DNA from: Rhodocyclaceae bacterium
GTDB lineage: Bacteria; Pseudomonadota; Gammaproteobacteria; Burkholderiales; Rhodocyclaceae
Direction of reading: 5' to 3'
Length of the DNA: 64,000 nucleotides
Assembly: GCA_018262775.1 (NCBI GenBank)
Contig: JADFDU010000055.1
Location: 43,132-107,131 of the forward strand
A program made the translations under genes and the position numbers. A model generated the notes under the pieces. That model was not told the origin of the DNA. It worked only from the letters and a program-made list of their open reading frames with translations, and made no database searches. Of this stretch, positions 1-11,620 are shown piece after piece; the first letter of the stretch is position 1, and the number at the start of each line of letters is the position of its first letter.

Positions 1-548
<548 letters not shown>

Positions 549-639
549 CGGGCTATCCTAGGCCCGCCGGGGACGGGCGGCAAGGGTGTCGACCGGGTGT
601 CGGCGGGAAAATATCCGGCCTTGCATTACAATCTGCCCC

Positions 640-665
640 CTTGAAATAGCCAAATCTGCCATCAA
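640..665 (+). promoter_or_regulatory. Candidate sigma-32 promoter upstream of grpE
   Basis: CTTGAAA (640-646) is followed after 11 bases by GCCATCA (658-664), close to the heat-shock consensus CTTGAAA-N11-16-CCCCATnT. It lies about 33 bp before the grpE start. No CIRCE inverted repeat was seen. The -35 is exact but the -10 is imperfect, so confidence is moderate. Confidence 0.45.
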
Positions 666-696
666 ATTCGTACGCATTGTCCCAGGGAGAAGGAGC

Positions 697-1260
697 ATGC
701 AAGACACCCCAAGCACCCCGCCGAATCTGGAATCGTCCGGAATCGACGCATCGGCAACGGCATCCGCACCCGGGCAGGAAGGCCAGGTCGAGACCTCGCC
801 CAGCCCGGAAGAGTTGCTGCGTCAGATCGAACTGAAGGCCGCCGAACATCATGACGCCTGGCTTCGCGCCAAGGCCGAAACGGAGAACCTGCGCCGACGC
901 GCCCAGGAAGACGTTGCCAAGGCGCACAAGTATGCCGCCGAAAAGTTCGCCGCTGAGATGCTGCCGGTCAAGGACAGCCTGGAGGCTGCGCTGCTCACGG
1001 CAAATGATACGGTCGACAACTTGAGAAACGGTGTCGGACTGACCCTGAAACAGCTCTCTGCCGCCTTCGAGAAATTCGGCCTGGCGGAGATCAACCCTGC
1101 AGGCGACAAGTTCGACCCGCACCAGCACCAGGCCATCAACACCCAGGAAGACGAGGGCGAACCCAACCGCGTGCTGACCGTATTGCAGAAAGGTTATAGC
1201 CTCAATGATCGGGTGATCCGGCCGGCGCTGGTCATCGTCTCCAAAGCCAGGGGGGCTTGA
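697..1260 (+). CDS. grpE: GrpE, nucleotide exchange factor for DnaK
   Basis: Encodes a 187-residue cytoplasmic protein that releases ADP from DnaK and so drives the Hsp70 cycle. The acidic, low-complexity N-terminus (1-40) is followed by a long helical segment (about 45-110) and the C-terminal beta domain with the family signature around DPHQHQAIN and VLQKGY. The ATG at 697 is chosen because AGGAG sits directly upstream (691-695); a longer frame from 586 would overlap the promoter region and has no family similarity. First gene of grpE-dnaK-dnaJ, with a second heat-shock promoter over its stop codon. Confidence 0.96.
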   Translation: MQDTPSTPPNLESSGIDASATASAPGQEGQVETSPSPEELLRQIELKAAEHHDAWLRAKAETENLRRRAQEDVAKAHKYAAEKFAAEMLPVKDSLEAALLTANDTVDNLRNGVGLTLKQLSAAFEKFGLAEINPAGDKFDPHQHQAINTQEDEGEPNRVLTVLQKGYSLNDRVIRPALVIVSKARGA

Positions 1261-1283
1261 AAAAATCACCCGAAACCCCATAT
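1256..1283 (+). promoter_or_regulatory. Sigma-32 heat-shock promoter of dnaK
   Basis: CTTGAAA (1256-1262), 13 bases, then CCCCATAT (1276-1283) fits the sigma-32 consensus almost perfectly. The -35 element overlaps the grpE TGA stop. This gives dnaK its own heat-inducible start in addition to read-through from grpE. Confidence 0.8.
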
Positions 1284-1329
1284 CGAACACAAGCTTAACA
1301 ACGCAATCCAACGTATTCAAGGAACCATC

Positions 1330-3264
<1,935 letters not shown>

Positions 3265-3289
3265 GGCGCCTATTTCCGTAGCAGTCCCG

Positions 3290-3338
3290 ACTGGCCGGGC
3301 TCGAGACGTCACATGCGGTGACGCCGAACCCGGCCAGT
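3290..3338 (+). other. Stem-loop between dnaK and dnaJ
   Basis: ACTGGCCGGG (3290-3299) and CCCGGCCAGT (3329-3338) are perfect complements, with a nested GTCAC/GTGAC hairpin in the loop. No T-run follows, so it is more likely an mRNA stability or attenuation element that sets the DnaK:DnaJ ratio than a full terminator. That role is inference. Confidence 0.6.
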
Positions 3339-3367
3339 GCGCACCTATGCCCGTCCGGTAAGCAGCC

Positions 3368-4489
3368 ATGGCAAAAAAAGACTTTTACGAGATCCTCGGG
3401 CTCAATCGCGATGCTTCCGAGGAGGAAATCAAGAAGGCCTACCGCAAGCTGGCCATGAAGCACCATCCGGATCGCAATCCGGACACCCCCAAATCCGAGG
3501 AGTATTTCAAGGAGGCCAAGGAAGCCTACGAGATTCTGTCGGATGCACAGAAGCGCGCCGCCTACGACCAGTACGGCCATGCCGGCATTGACCCGCAGGC
3601 GGGGGGCTTCGGCCCGGGCGGGGCGGGCGGTTTCGCCGATGCATTCGGCGACATCTTCGGCGACATCTTCGGCGGCGGACGCGGCGGCGGGCGCAGCGGC
3701 GTTTATCGCGGCGCCGACCTACGCTACAACCTTGAAATTTCGTTGGAAGACGCCGCGCGCGGCGCGGAGACGCGTATCCGCATCCCGACCATGGAGCAAT
3801 GCGAAGCCTGCGGCGGCAGCGGCGCAAAAAAGGGCACCTCGCCCACGACCTGCCCGACCTGTCACGGTCATGGCCAGGTGCGCATGCAGCAGGGCTTTTT
3901 CTCGATCCAGCAAACCTGTCCGAAATGCCACGGCAACGGGCGCTTCGTTGCCGACCCCTGTCAGACCTGCCACGGTGCCGGGCGTGTCAAGCAACACAAG
4001 ACGCTGTCAGTGAAGATCCCGGCAGGGGTCGACGAAGGCGACCGCATCCGTCTCTCCGGCGAGGGTGAGCATGGCGTCAGTGGCGGCCCCTCAGGTGATC
4101 TCTATGTGCAGATCCACATCAAGCCGCACCAGGTTTTCCAGCGCGACCACGACGACCTGCATTGCGAAATGCCGGTAAGCTTCACCATTGCCGCGCTGGG
4201 CGGTGAAATCGAAATTCCTACCCTTGACGGCATGGCCAAGATCAAGATCCCGGCCGAAACACAGAGCGGCAAGGTCTTTCGCCTGCGCGGCAAGGGCATC
4301 AAGGGGGTGCGCAGTCATGGCCATGGCGACCTCATGTGCCATGTCGTGGTGGAAACGCCGGTCAATCTCACTGAGCGCCAGAAGGAACTCCTGCGCGAAC
4401 TGGAGGCCATCAACATCACCGACGGCTCGCGCCACAATCCGCGCGCCAAGTCCTGGATGGATCGGGTCAAGGATTTCTTCGGCAGCTAA
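3368..4489 (+). CDS. dnaJ: DnaJ, Hsp40 co-chaperone
   Basis: A 373-residue type I J-protein that delivers clients to DnaK and stimulates its ATPase. The J domain (about 1-70) has the essential HPD tripeptide in [10 protein letters not shown]; a Gly/Phe-rich linker follows (about 75-120). The zinc-binding region holds all four repeats: [24 protein letters not shown] and CQTCHGAG. The C-terminal peptide-binding beta domains are complete. The Shine-Dalgarno is weak, consistent with dependence on dnaK read-through past the intergenic hairpin. Confidence 0.98.
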   Translation: MAKKDFYEILGLNRDASEEEIKKAYRKLAMKHHPDRNPDTPKSEEYFKEAKEAYEILSDAQKRAAYDQYGHAGIDPQAGGFGPGGAGGFADAFGDIFGDIFGGGRGGGRSGVYRGADLRYNLEISLEDAARGAETRIRIPTMEQCEACGGSGAKKGTSPTTCPTCHGHGQVRMQQGFFSIQQTCPKCHGNGRFVADPCQTCHGAGRVKQHKTLSVKIPAGVDEGDRIRLSGEGEHGVSGGPSGDLYVQIHIKPHQVFQRDHDDLHCEMPVSFTIAALGGEIEIPTLDGMAKIKIPAETQSGKVFRLRGKGIKGVRSHGHGDLMCHVVVETPVNLTERQKELLRELEAINITDGSRHNPRAKSWMDRVKDFFGS

Positions 4490-4794
4490 CCGCGCGCTAC
4501 TTCCTGCAGCCTCGGCAGTAAAGAGGACAGTTCTGCGCCCACCCCCACCCTTTGCTGCCCTCGCCACCCGGCACTTGCATATCGCGAACATGGCGCGTAT
4601 AAATCGCCCTCAAATAACACATTAACTGCTGTTCGTCTTGCTGTTTTGTATCGCTTTATTCAACAGCACGATATTTGCTATCGCAATTGCTGATACTTCC
4701 AATATCAGGGAAACCACTAGCAGGTATCGAACAAGGCAGAACACACCGGCTGGGCGGCTCACCGGCAAAAAACTATTGATGGAGGAGGGCGGTT
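4490..4794. other. Intergenic region, dnaJ to binding-protein gene
   Basis: About 300 bp without a convincing gene. The right half is AT-richer than its surroundings and holds a candidate promoter (4575-4603). No terminator for dnaJ with a clear stem and T-run was found. Confidence 0.5.
4575..4603 (+). promoter_or_regulatory. Candidate sigma-70 promoter for the binding-protein gene
   Basis: TTGCAT (4575-4580) and TATAAA (4598-4603) are separated by 17 bp. The -10 matches 5 of 6 consensus bases, the -35 only 3 of 6. The implied leader is about 185 nt. Confidence 0.4.
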
Positions 4795-5934
4795 ATGAAA
4801 AGGATTCTCTGGCGATTTCTCGTCTTTGTTTCATTCGGTCTGCTCTGTGCTGCCGGCGCCGGGGCGGAAACGGGGGTCACTCCGGACAGCATACTGTTCG
4901 GCCAGTCGGTGGTACTCAGCGGACCGATGGCTGAGAACGGTGTTCACTACACAAACGGCATCAAGCTCTATCTGAACCAGATCAACGCCAAGGGCGGTGT
5001 CCATGGCCGCAAACTCCATCTGGTCACGCTGGACGATGCCTACAATCCGAAACGCGCCGCCGAAAACACCGAGAAACTGATCAACGAGGACAAAGTCTTC
5101 GCGCTTTTCGGCTATGCCGGCACCGGCGCAACCCTCGCCACCCTGCCACTGGTGGCAAAGGCACAAATCCCATTCATCGCCCCCTACACGGGTGCCGACG
5201 GCTTGCGAAAACCCAACCACTGGCTGTTTCTCCTGCGCGCCAGCTATGGGGATGAAATGTTCAAGATGGTCGAACAATTGGTGACTGTCGGCGTCAAGGA
5301 TATCGCCATCGCCTACCAGGATGACAATTTCGGCAAGGCGGGCCTCAAGAGTGCTGAAGACGCACTCGCCAAGTTCAAGCTGAAGGCGGTCGCCCTTGGG
5401 CCAATCAATGCGACCAGCTTCGATGGAAAGACGCCGGCCGAGACCATCGCCAAGGCCAAGCCCGGCGCCATCATCATGGCGACAGCCGGCAAGGCCTCTA
5501 TCGTCTTCATCAAGGAATACATCAAGACCGGCGAACGCCCGCAGTTTTTCGGGCTGTCTGTCGTTAGCGCTACGCAACTACGTGAGGAACTGGGTGCCGA
5601 CGCGACGGGCATGGGCATCGCCCAGGTCGTTCCTTCACCCTGGAGCAGCAAATACGTCGTGGTGCGCCAATACAGGGATGCACTGGCCAAGGCCAAGCAG
5701 CAGCAACAGGCCCACCACGCCGGGCTAGAGGGATATATCGCAGCCAAAGTGCTGGTTGAGGGCCTCAAGCGTGCGGGAAAGGATCTGACACGCGCGAAAT
5801 TCGTCTCGGCACTCGAGACCCTGCACAACTTCGATTTGGGAGATTTCAGCGTTGACTATTCGACGGAGAGCCACATCGGCTCATCCTTCGTCGATCTGTC
5901 CATTGTCCGCAGCAGCGGACAATTTCTTCAGTAA
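4795..5934 (+). CDS. Periplasmic branched-chain amino-acid-type binding protein (ABC transporter, LivK-like)
   Basis: A 379-residue solute-binding protein of the type I periplasmic fold used by Leu/Ile/Val, amide and urea ABC importers. A signal peptide (about 1-24) with hydrophobic core FLVFVSFGLLCAAGAG ends before ETGVT. The mature protein starts the fold with the usual motif around ILFGQSVVLSGP and keeps both lobes to the C-terminus. GGAGG lies 8 bases before the ATG. No permease or ATPase gene is adjacent, so it is either an orphan receptor using another transporter or a sensor for a signalling system. Ligand cannot be read from sequence. Confidence 0.85.
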   Translation: MKRILWRFLVFVSFGLLCAAGAGAETGVTPDSILFGQSVVLSGPMAENGVHYTNGIKLYLNQINAKGGVHGRKLHLVTLDDAYNPKRAAENTEKLINEDKVFALFGYAGTGATLATLPLVAKAQIPFIAPYTGADGLRKPNHWLFLLRASYGDEMFKMVEQLVTVGVKDIAIAYQDDNFGKAGLKSAEDALAKFKLKAVALGPINATSFDGKTPAETIAKAKPGAIIMATAGKASIVFIKEYIKTGERPQFFGLSVVSATQLREELGADATGMGIAQVVPSPWSSKYVVVRQYRDALAKAKQQQQAHHAGLEGYIAAKVLVEGLKRAGKDLTRAKFVSALETLHNFDLGDFSVDYSTESHIGSSFVDLSIVRSSGQFLQ

Positions 5935-5938
5935 GCGT

Positions 5939-7324
5939 TCAAGCGCGGCGCCACTCAGTGGCGCCGCCTGGCTTGTCTTCCAGGACGATCCCGCCCGCCA
6001 GTAGTTCTGCGCGAATGCGGTCTGCTTCGGCGAAATCTTTCAGCTTCTTTGCGGTACTTCGCGCCAGGATGCGTGCCTCGATCATCGCCGGATCAAATTC
6101 CCCTGTCGTGCCGGGAACCGCCTGCAAGAACACAACCGGATCGCGCTGCAACAGGCCGAGAACACCGGCCAGGGCTTTGAGCTGACCGGCCGCCGACGCA
6201 GACTGCGTGCGGTTCACTTCATTGGCCAGCTCGAACAAGGCAGCGATCGCCTCGGGCGTATTGAAGTCGTCGTCCATCGCCTCGCGGAATTTCGCCGCCT
6301 GCGGCAACCCCCAGTCGATGTCAGCCGACGTCGGGACAACATTTTTCAGCGCCGTATAGAAACGCATCAGTGCGGTGCGCGCATCGTCGAGGTGTACGTC
6401 CGAGTAGTTGAGCGGGCTACGATAGTGGGCACGCAGGATAAAGAAGCGCACCACCTCGGCATCGTACTTTTTCAACACCTCGCGAATGGTGAAGAAGTTG
6501 CCGAGCGATTTGGACATCTTCTCGTCATCCACCCGCACGAAGCCGTTATGCATCCAGTAGTTCACGAAACAGCAGCCATGTGCGCCCTCACTTTGCGCAA
6601 TTTCGTTCTCGTGATGCGGGAACTGCAGATCCTGTCCGCCGCCATGGATATCGAAATGCGGCCCGAGCAATTCCGAACTCATGGCCGAACATTCTATGTG
6701 CCAGCCGGGGCGGCCGCTGCCCCAAGGCGATGCCCATTTCGCCTCATCGGGTTCATCTGCCTTGGCGTGCTTCCAGAGAACAAAGTCGAGGGGATCGTGC
6801 TTGTCTTGCATCACGTCGACACGCTCGCCTGCTCTTAAATCTTCCAGAGACTTGCCGGAGAGCCGGCCGTAACCTTCGAACTTGCGCACGCTGTAACAGA
6901 CGTCACGGTTGGCGGCGACGTAGGCGTAGCCGTTCTTTTCCAACGCACCGATCAAGCGTTGCATGGCTGCCACATATTGCGTCGCACGTGGCTCATGGTC
7001 GGGCTTCTGCACACCCAGCGCGGCAGCATCCTCATGCATGAAGGCGATATAGCGGTCAGTCAGCGCCTGGATCGACTCACCATTCTCCTGCGCCCGACGA
7101 ATGATCTTGTCGTCGATGTCGGTGATGTTGCGCACGTACACAACCTTGTAGCCGGAAGCACGCAGCCAGCGGGCCACGAGGTCAAACACCACCAGCACGC
7201 GAGCATGGCCGAGATGACAATAGTCATATACGGTCATGCCGCAGACGTACATGCGCACGAGTCCGGGCTCGATCGGGGCAAACACCTGCTTGCCGCGTAG
7301 CAGGGTATTGTAGATTTTCAGCAT
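5939..7324 (-). CDS. cysS: Cysteinyl-tRNA synthetase
   Basis: A 461-residue class I aminoacyl-tRNA synthetase that charges tRNA-Cys in the cytoplasm. The N-terminus [18 protein letters not shown] holds the zinc-ligand cysteine and the HIGH signature (here HLGH). Further zinc ligands lie in WHIECS and in the FPHHENE segment. The second ATP motif KMSKS is present. Length is normal for the family. It is convergent with the binding-protein gene, four bases apart, and the end of its coding sequence forms a strong inverted repeat. Confidence 0.98.
   Translation of the reverse strand: MLKIYNTLLRGKQVFAPIEPGLVRMYVCGMTVYDYCHLGHARVLVVFDLVARWLRASGYKVVYVRNITDIDDKIIRRAQENGESIQALTDRYIAFMHEDAAALGVQKPDHEPRATQYVAAMQRLIGALEKNGYAYVAANRDVCYSVRKFEGYGRLSGKSLEDLRAGERVDVMQDKHDPLDFVLWKHAKADEPDEAKWASPWGSGRPGWHIECSAMSSELLGPHFDIHGGGQDLQFPHHENEIAQSEGAHGCCFVNYWMHNGFVRVDDEKMSKSLGNFFTIREVLKKYDAEVVRFFILRAHYRSPLNYSDVHLDDARTALMRFYTALKNVVPTSADIDWGLPQAAKFREAMDDDFNTPEAIAALFELANEVNRTQSASAAGQLKALAGVLGLLQRDPVVFLQAVPGTTGEFDPAMIEARILARSTAKKLKDFAEADRIRAELLAGGIVLEDKPGGATEWRRA
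5945..5967. terminator. Inverted repeat inside the 3' end of cysS
   Basis: GCGGCGCCAC (5945-5954) and GTGGCGCCGC (5958-5967) are a perfect 10-bp stem with a 3-nt loop, located in the last codons of cysS and just past the stop of the convergent plus-strand gene. No T-run follows on either strand, so it may act as a transcript-end stabiliser rather than a classical terminator. Confidence 0.4.
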
Positions 7325-7439
7325 TGAGAGCAGGGCGTACTGGAAAACGGCGGATTGGCTGGAAAACGCAGTTCAGAGAAGGCCAGGGAAGGCTTATGCC
7401 CGCATGAGCGGGCGCATGCCGTAACTAAAAAGGCAATTA

Positions 7440-7469
7440 TTGTTGATCCGGCGCCGTTCTTGTTAGAAT
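7440..7469 (+). promoter_or_regulatory. Candidate promoter of the TPR gene
   Basis: TTGTTG (7440-7445), an 18-bp gap and TAGAAT (7464-7469; 5 of 6 matches to the -10) place a start site about 35 nt before the chosen ATG at 7511. Confidence 0.35.
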
Positions 7470-7510
7470 GCCAGACTATTCAAACGCCTATAGCCGAAAA
7501 GTATAACATA

Positions 7511-8581
7511 ATGACCCTCCACCGCTTTTCCGCTTTCCCGCACGCGTTCGCCAGCCTGATTTGCGCCGGCCTGATTGCCCTGATCCCGCTGGCCGCGTGC
7601 GCAGACACCCTCCAGGACGCTAACCGCCTCATGAAGCAGGGCCAACTCGGGCCCGCATTGGAGAAGACTGAGCAGGTACTGGTCGCCAAGCCGAAGGACG
7701 CCCAAGCACGCTTCCTGAAGGGGCTCATCCTGACGGAAATGAACCGCCAAAACGACGCTATTGCCGTCTTTACCAAACTGACTGAAGACTACCCGGAATT
7801 ACCGGAACCCTATAACAATCTTGCCGTTCTCTATGCCCAGCAGCGCCAGTACGAGAAAGCAAAGAACGCACTCGAGATGGCCATCCGTACCCACCCCTCC
7901 TATGCCACGGCCCACGAGAATCTCGGCGACATCTATGCACGCATGGCTAGCCAGGCCTACGACAAGGCGCTGCAGATCGACTCCTCCAATACCAGCGCAC
8001 AATCCAAACTGGCACTGATCCGGGACTTGATGGGCACATCCTCACGGCCGGCAACGCTCGCCTCGCGCAGCACATCCGGCAAGGTTCCACCGCCTGCACC
8101 CGCGACTCCAGCCGCGAAAGTCGAGGTCGCAACAGCCGCCAAATCTGAACCCGCCCCGGTCGTAAAATCCGAGCCTGCACCGGTTGCCCAACCGTCCGAA
8201 GCGAAACCAGCTCCAGCAGTCGAAAACCACAGTGCCGCCAGCGACAAGCAGGATGTGGAAAAAGCCATCCGTGACTGGGCTACGGCTTGGTCGAGAAAAG
8301 ACATCAAGACTTATCTCGCCGCCTACGCGGCTGATTTCAAGACACCAGGAGGCGAACCGCGAAGCGCCTGGGAAGCCGAGCGCACACGCCGCATCGACAA
8401 ACCCGCTTCGATACAGATCAGCATCGAAAAAATGCAGATTACGATCGAGGGCGATCGGGCCACCGCCAAGTTTCGCCAGTATTACACGTCCGGCAAATTC
8501 AAGTCCTCCACCACCAAGGCCATGGTATTGGTCAGCCGTAGCGGCAAGTGGCTGATCCAGCAGGAGCAGGTCTCCAACTGA
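7511..8581 (+). CDS. Exported TPR protein with C-terminal NTF2-like domain
   Basis: A 356-residue envelope protein of unknown specific function. The ATG at 7511 is chosen because a signal peptide follows at once (core FASLICAGLIALIPLAACA); an in-frame extension to 7355 has no export signal. Residues about 30-185 form tetratricopeptide repeats (for example ARFLKGLILTEMNRQNDAI). A Pro/Ala/Lys-rich linker (about 180-240) leads to a C-terminal NTF2/SnoaL-like domain starting near DVEKAIRDWATAWSRKD. Its stop overlaps the start of the next gene (TGATG), and that gene ends in the same kind of domain, so the two probably act together, perhaps as a scaffold for the L,D-transpeptidase. Confidence 0.8.
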   Translation: MTLHRFSAFPHAFASLICAGLIALIPLAACADTLQDANRLMKQGQLGPALEKTEQVLVAKPKDAQARFLKGLILTEMNRQNDAIAVFTKLTEDYPELPEPYNNLAVLYAQQRQYEKAKNALEMAIRTHPSYATAHENLGDIYARMASQAYDKALQIDSSNTSAQSKLALIRDLMGTSSRPATLASRSTSGKVPPPAPATPAAKVEVATAAKSEPAPVVKSEPAPVAQPSEAKPAPAVENHSAASDKQDVEKAIRDWATAWSRKDIKTYLAAYAADFKTPGGEPRSAWEAERTRRIDKPASIQISIEKMQITIEGDRATAKFRQYYTSGKFKSSTTKAMVLVSRSGKWLIQQEQVSN

Positions 8582-9777
8582 TGAACGGTTGCCGACGTAT
8601 TCGACTCCTGGCGGCGGCGCTTTGCCTGGCTGCTGCCGGCGTGGCTTTCCCGGCCTTGCCCGAACCTGCATACTCTGACTCAGGGCTGGAGCCGATGCTG
8701 GCCCAGGTCTTCACTGATATCGAGCAGAACCAGCTCGATACGGCACTTGTTCAGACGGAAAAACTGCTCAAGCTCTATCCGAATTTTCGCCTGGGCTACC
8801 TCATCAAGGGCGATATTCTGCTGGCCCGCTCACGCCCGCTCGTCACGCTCGGCAACGTCGCCAATGCACCACAGGGCAAGCTGGCCGATTTGCGTGACGA
8901 AGCCATTGCCCGACTCAAGGCCTATCGCGACAAGCCGTCGACCGATTACGTGCCGCGCTACTTGCTGCAGATGCACCCTGAGCAGAAGTACGCCGTAGTG
9001 GTCGACACACAGAAGGCCCGACTCTATCTCTACCGGAATGTAGACGGTCGGCCGCGCTTCGTCGCCGACTACTACATCTCGCATGGCAAGGCCGGTACCG
9101 ACAAGGTACGCGAAGGGGACAAGAAGACTCCAATCGGCGTTTATCACGTCACTGCCAGCCTGCCGCGACAGAAGCTGACCGACTTCTACGGCAACGGTGC
9201 CTTCCCTATCAACTATCCAAACGAGTGGGACAAGCGCCTGGGCCGTAACGGCCACGGCATCTGGCTTCACGGCACGCCTACCGACACCTTCTCGCGCCCG
9301 CCCAAGGCTTCCGACGGTTGCGTCGTGCTGGCCAACCAGGATCTCGACGCGCTGGCGAAAAACCTGCAGATCGGCACCACGCCGGTCATTATTTCCAACA
9401 GCATCGAATGGCTCTCTCTCGACGACTGGCAGACCGAGCGCGCCGCACTCTTAGACAGCATCGAGGACTGGCGCCGCGACTGGGAAAGCCTCGATACAGA
9501 CAAATACCTGCACCACTACTCGAAGCGCTTCCGGGACGGAAACCATAACCTTGACCAGTGGGCAATGCAAAAGCGGCAGGTCAATGCGGGAAAACAGTGG
9601 CTCAAGGTCAGCACGCTCAACATCAGTATGTTCCGCGATCCTGGCAAGGAGGAATTGGTTGTCGTTACCTTCGATCAGGACTACAAGAGCAGCAATCTCA
9701 ACAATGTCATGAAAAAGCGCCAGTACTGGATGAAGGAAGACGGCGCGTGGAAAATTGTCTACGAAGGGGGCGCGTAG
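8581..9777 (+). CDS. L,D-transpeptidase (YkuD/ErfK family) with C-terminal NTF2-like domain
   Basis: A 398-residue exported enzyme expected to form 3-3 cross-links in peptidoglycan or to attach proteins to it. The ATG at 8581, one base overlapped with the upstream stop, gives a signal peptide ([17 protein letters not shown]). After a short TPR-like segment, the YkuD domain spans about 130-280 and has the catalytic motif [18 protein letters not shown] with the nucleophilic Cys. The last about 110 residues, from near [13 protein letters not shown], resemble an NTF2-like substrate or partner-binding domain (Cds6-type). Translationally coupled to the TPR protein. Confidence 0.9.
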   Translation: MNGCRRIRLLAAALCLAAAGVAFPALPEPAYSDSGLEPMLAQVFTDIEQNQLDTALVQTEKLLKLYPNFRLGYLIKGDILLARSRPLVTLGNVANAPQGKLADLRDEAIARLKAYRDKPSTDYVPRYLLQMHPEQKYAVVVDTQKARLYLYRNVDGRPRFVADYYISHGKAGTDKVREGDKKTPIGVYHVTASLPRQKLTDFYGNGAFPINYPNEWDKRLGRNGHGIWLHGTPTDTFSRPPKASDGCVVLANQDLDALAKNLQIGTTPVIISNSIEWLSLDDWQTERAALLDSIEDWRRDWESLDTDKYLHHYSKRFRDGNHNLDQWAMQKRQVNAGKQWLKVSTLNISMFRDPGKEELVVVTFDQDYKSSNLNNVMKKRQYWMKEDGAWKIVYEGGA

Positions 9778-9806
9778 CCCGCTTCTCTTTTTACGGGAAT
9801 CCTGCA

Positions 9807-10379
9807 ATGAAGAAGCTATGCACGCTGGCCATCGGCCTGCTTATGAGCCTGACCGTCCTCGCCGCCAACCCAATCGTCGAGATGAAGACGAACCAGGGAC
9901 TCATCGTCATCGAACTGTATGCCGACAAGGCGCCGAAAACTGTCGAGAACTTTCTCCAGTACGTGAAGGACGGTTTCTACGATGGCACGATTTTCCACCG
10001 CGTCATCGACGGCTTCATGATCCAGGGCGGTGGCTTCGAATCGGGCATGAAGCAGAAGCCGACCCGCACACCAATCGAGAACGAGGCGAAGAACGGGCTG
10101 AAGAACGCGGCCGGCACGTTCGCCATGGCGCGTACACAGGATCCGCATTCCGCTTCGGCACAGTTCTTCATCAATCTCGCCGACAACCACCCGCTCGACT
10201 ACCCGTCTCGCGACGGCTGGGGCTATGCGGTATTCGGCAAGGTCACGCAGGGCTTTGACATCGTGCAAAAAATCGCCAAAGTGAAGACCGGCAACGCAGG
10301 TTTTCACCAGAACGTGCCGGTCGATCCCATTGTGATCGAATCCGCCCGACTTCAGTCTGAAGCAAAATCCGCCAAATAA
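9807..10379 (+). CDS. ppiA: Periplasmic cyclophilin-type peptidyl-prolyl isomerase
   Basis: A 190-residue protein with a cleavable signal peptide ([20 protein letters not shown]) followed by a complete cyclophilin domain. It accelerates cis/trans isomerisation of X-Pro bonds in exported proteins. Active-site residues are recognisable in [13 protein letters not shown] and in [11 protein letters not shown]. The ATG at 9807 is selected for the signal peptide and the GGGA upstream; a longer frame from 9558 runs through the preceding gene. It sits 11 bp before a second cyclophilin that lacks a signal peptide, so the pair covers periplasm and cytoplasm. Confidence 0.92.
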   Translation: MKKLCTLAIGLLMSLTVLAANPIVEMKTNQGLIVIELYADKAPKTVENFLQYVKDGFYDGTIFHRVIDGFMIQGGGFESGMKQKPTRTPIENEAKNGLKNAAGTFAMARTQDPHSASAQFFINLADNHPLDYPSRDGWGYAVFGKVTQGFDIVQKIAKVKTGNAGFHQNVPVDPIVIESARLQSEAKSAK

Positions 10380-10390
10380 TAGGAGAAAAC

Positions 10391-10882
10391 ATGGTCAAGC
10401 TGCACACCAACTTCGGCACCATCGTCCTGGAACTGGACGCCACCAAGGCCCCCGAGACGGTGAAGAACTTCCTCGCCTATGTCGAGGCCGGCCACTACGA
10501 CAACACGGTATTCCACCGCGTCATCGGCGGCTTCATGATCCAGGGCGGTGGCTTCGAGCCGGGCATGAACCAGAAATCGACCCAGGCACCGATCCAGAAC
10601 GAGGCCACTAACGGCCTGAAAAACGATCGCTACACCATCGCCATGGCGCGTACTGGCGATCCGCATTCGGCCACTGCGCAGTTCTTCATCAACGCCAAGG
10701 ACAATGCCTTCCTCAACCATACTGCACCGAGCGGCCAGGGCTGGGGTTATTGCGTTTTCGGCAGAGTGGTCGAGGGCATGGACGTAGTAGACAAGATCGA
10801 AGGTGCCAAGACTGGCAGCAAAGGTTTCCATCAAGACGTCCCTGTCGACGACGTGGTGATCGAAAAGGCTGAAGTCGCCTGA
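10391..10882 (+). CDS. ppiB: Cytoplasmic cyclophilin-type peptidyl-prolyl isomerase
   Basis: A 163-residue single-domain cyclophilin starting straight into the fold (MVKLHTNFG), with active-site segments [13 protein letters not shown] and [12 protein letters not shown] strong AGGAG precedes the ATG. It is very similar to the periplasmic paralogue immediately upstream, which suggests a tandem duplication followed by gain or loss of the export signal. Followed after 15 bp by lpxH, a common ppiB-lpxH arrangement in Proteobacteria. Confidence 0.95.
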   Translation: MVKLHTNFGTIVLELDATKAPETVKNFLAYVEAGHYDNTVFHRVIGGFMIQGGGFEPGMNQKSTQAPIQNEATNGLKNDRYTIAMARTGDPHSATAQFFINAKDNAFLNHTAPSGQGWGYCVFGRVVEGMDVVDKIEGAKTGSKGFHQDVPVDDVVIEKAEVA

Positions 10883-10897
10883 CGCGAACGGTCGGCG

Positions 10898-11620
10898 ATG
10901 GCTACGCTCTTCATCTCCGACCTGCACCTCTGCTCGAGCCGGCCGCACATCAACCGGCTCTTCATTGAGTTTCTCGCCGGTCCGGCGCGACAGGCCGAGG
11001 CGCTTTACATACTCGGCGATCTGTTCGAGTACTGGGCGGGCGACGACAACCTCGACGACGCCTTCAACGCCGCTATTTGCGCCGCCCTGCGCACCTTGTC
11101 GGAATCCGGTGTGCGTCTTTATTTCATGGCAGGTAATCGAGATTTCCTCGCCGGTGCAGACTTTGCCCGTGCTGCCGGCCTGTCCCTGCTGCCCGAACCT
11201 GCCGTCATCGAACTTCACGGCACCCCCACCCTGCTCATGCATGGCGACACGCTATGTACTGACGACAACGCCTACCAGGCTTTTCGCACCGAAGTGCGCT
11301 CGCCTGAATGGCAGCAGACGTTTCTGGCCTTACCGCTCTCACGCCGCAAGCAGCAGATCGAGGCACTACGCTGTAAAAGCGAATCACAAAAGCGCAGCAA
11401 GCCAATAGAGATCATGGATACGAATTCGGACGCCGTCCTGCGGGCACTGACTTTGCACCAATGCACCCGCCTCATCCATGGCCATACGCATCGCCCGAAC
11501 CACCACGCGCTGGTTATCGACAGCGTACCCTGCGAACGCTGGGTGCTGCCGGACTGGTACGAAACCGGTGGCTATCTCACCTGTGACGAAAGCGGCTGCC
11601 GGCAGATCATGCTCGCCTAA
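10898..11620 (+). CDS. lpxH: UDP-2,3-diacylglucosamine diphosphatase
   Basis: A 240-residue metallophosphoesterase that hydrolyses UDP-2,3-diacylglucosamine to lipid X, the fourth step of lipid A synthesis at the inner membrane. The five metal-binding motifs are present: SDLHL, GDLFEYW, AGNRDF, HGDTL and HGHTHRP. Length and motif spacing are typical. The gene ends convergently with metZ, overlapping it by four bases. Confidence 0.96.
   Translation: MATLFISDLHLCSSRPHINRLFIEFLAGPARQAEALYILGDLFEYWAGDDNLDDAFNAAICAALRTLSESGVRLYFMAGNRDFLAGADFARAAGLSLLPEPAVIELHGTPTLLMHGDTLCTDDNAYQAFRTEVRSPEWQQTFLALPLSRRKQQIEALRCKSESQKRSKPIEIMDTNSDAVLRALTLHQCTRLIHGHTHRPNHHALVIDSVPCERWVLPDWYETGGYLTCDESGCRQIMLA

Noticed and set aside
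549..696. CIRCE operator for HrcA control of grpE
   Set aside because: No TTAGCACTC-N9-GAGTGCTAA-like inverted repeat was found; sigma-32 sites are present instead.
4638..4934. 98-codon plus-strand frame before the binding-protein gene
   Set aside because: Overlaps the true signal peptide start in another frame; the frame at 4795 has a GGAGG site and a full family match.
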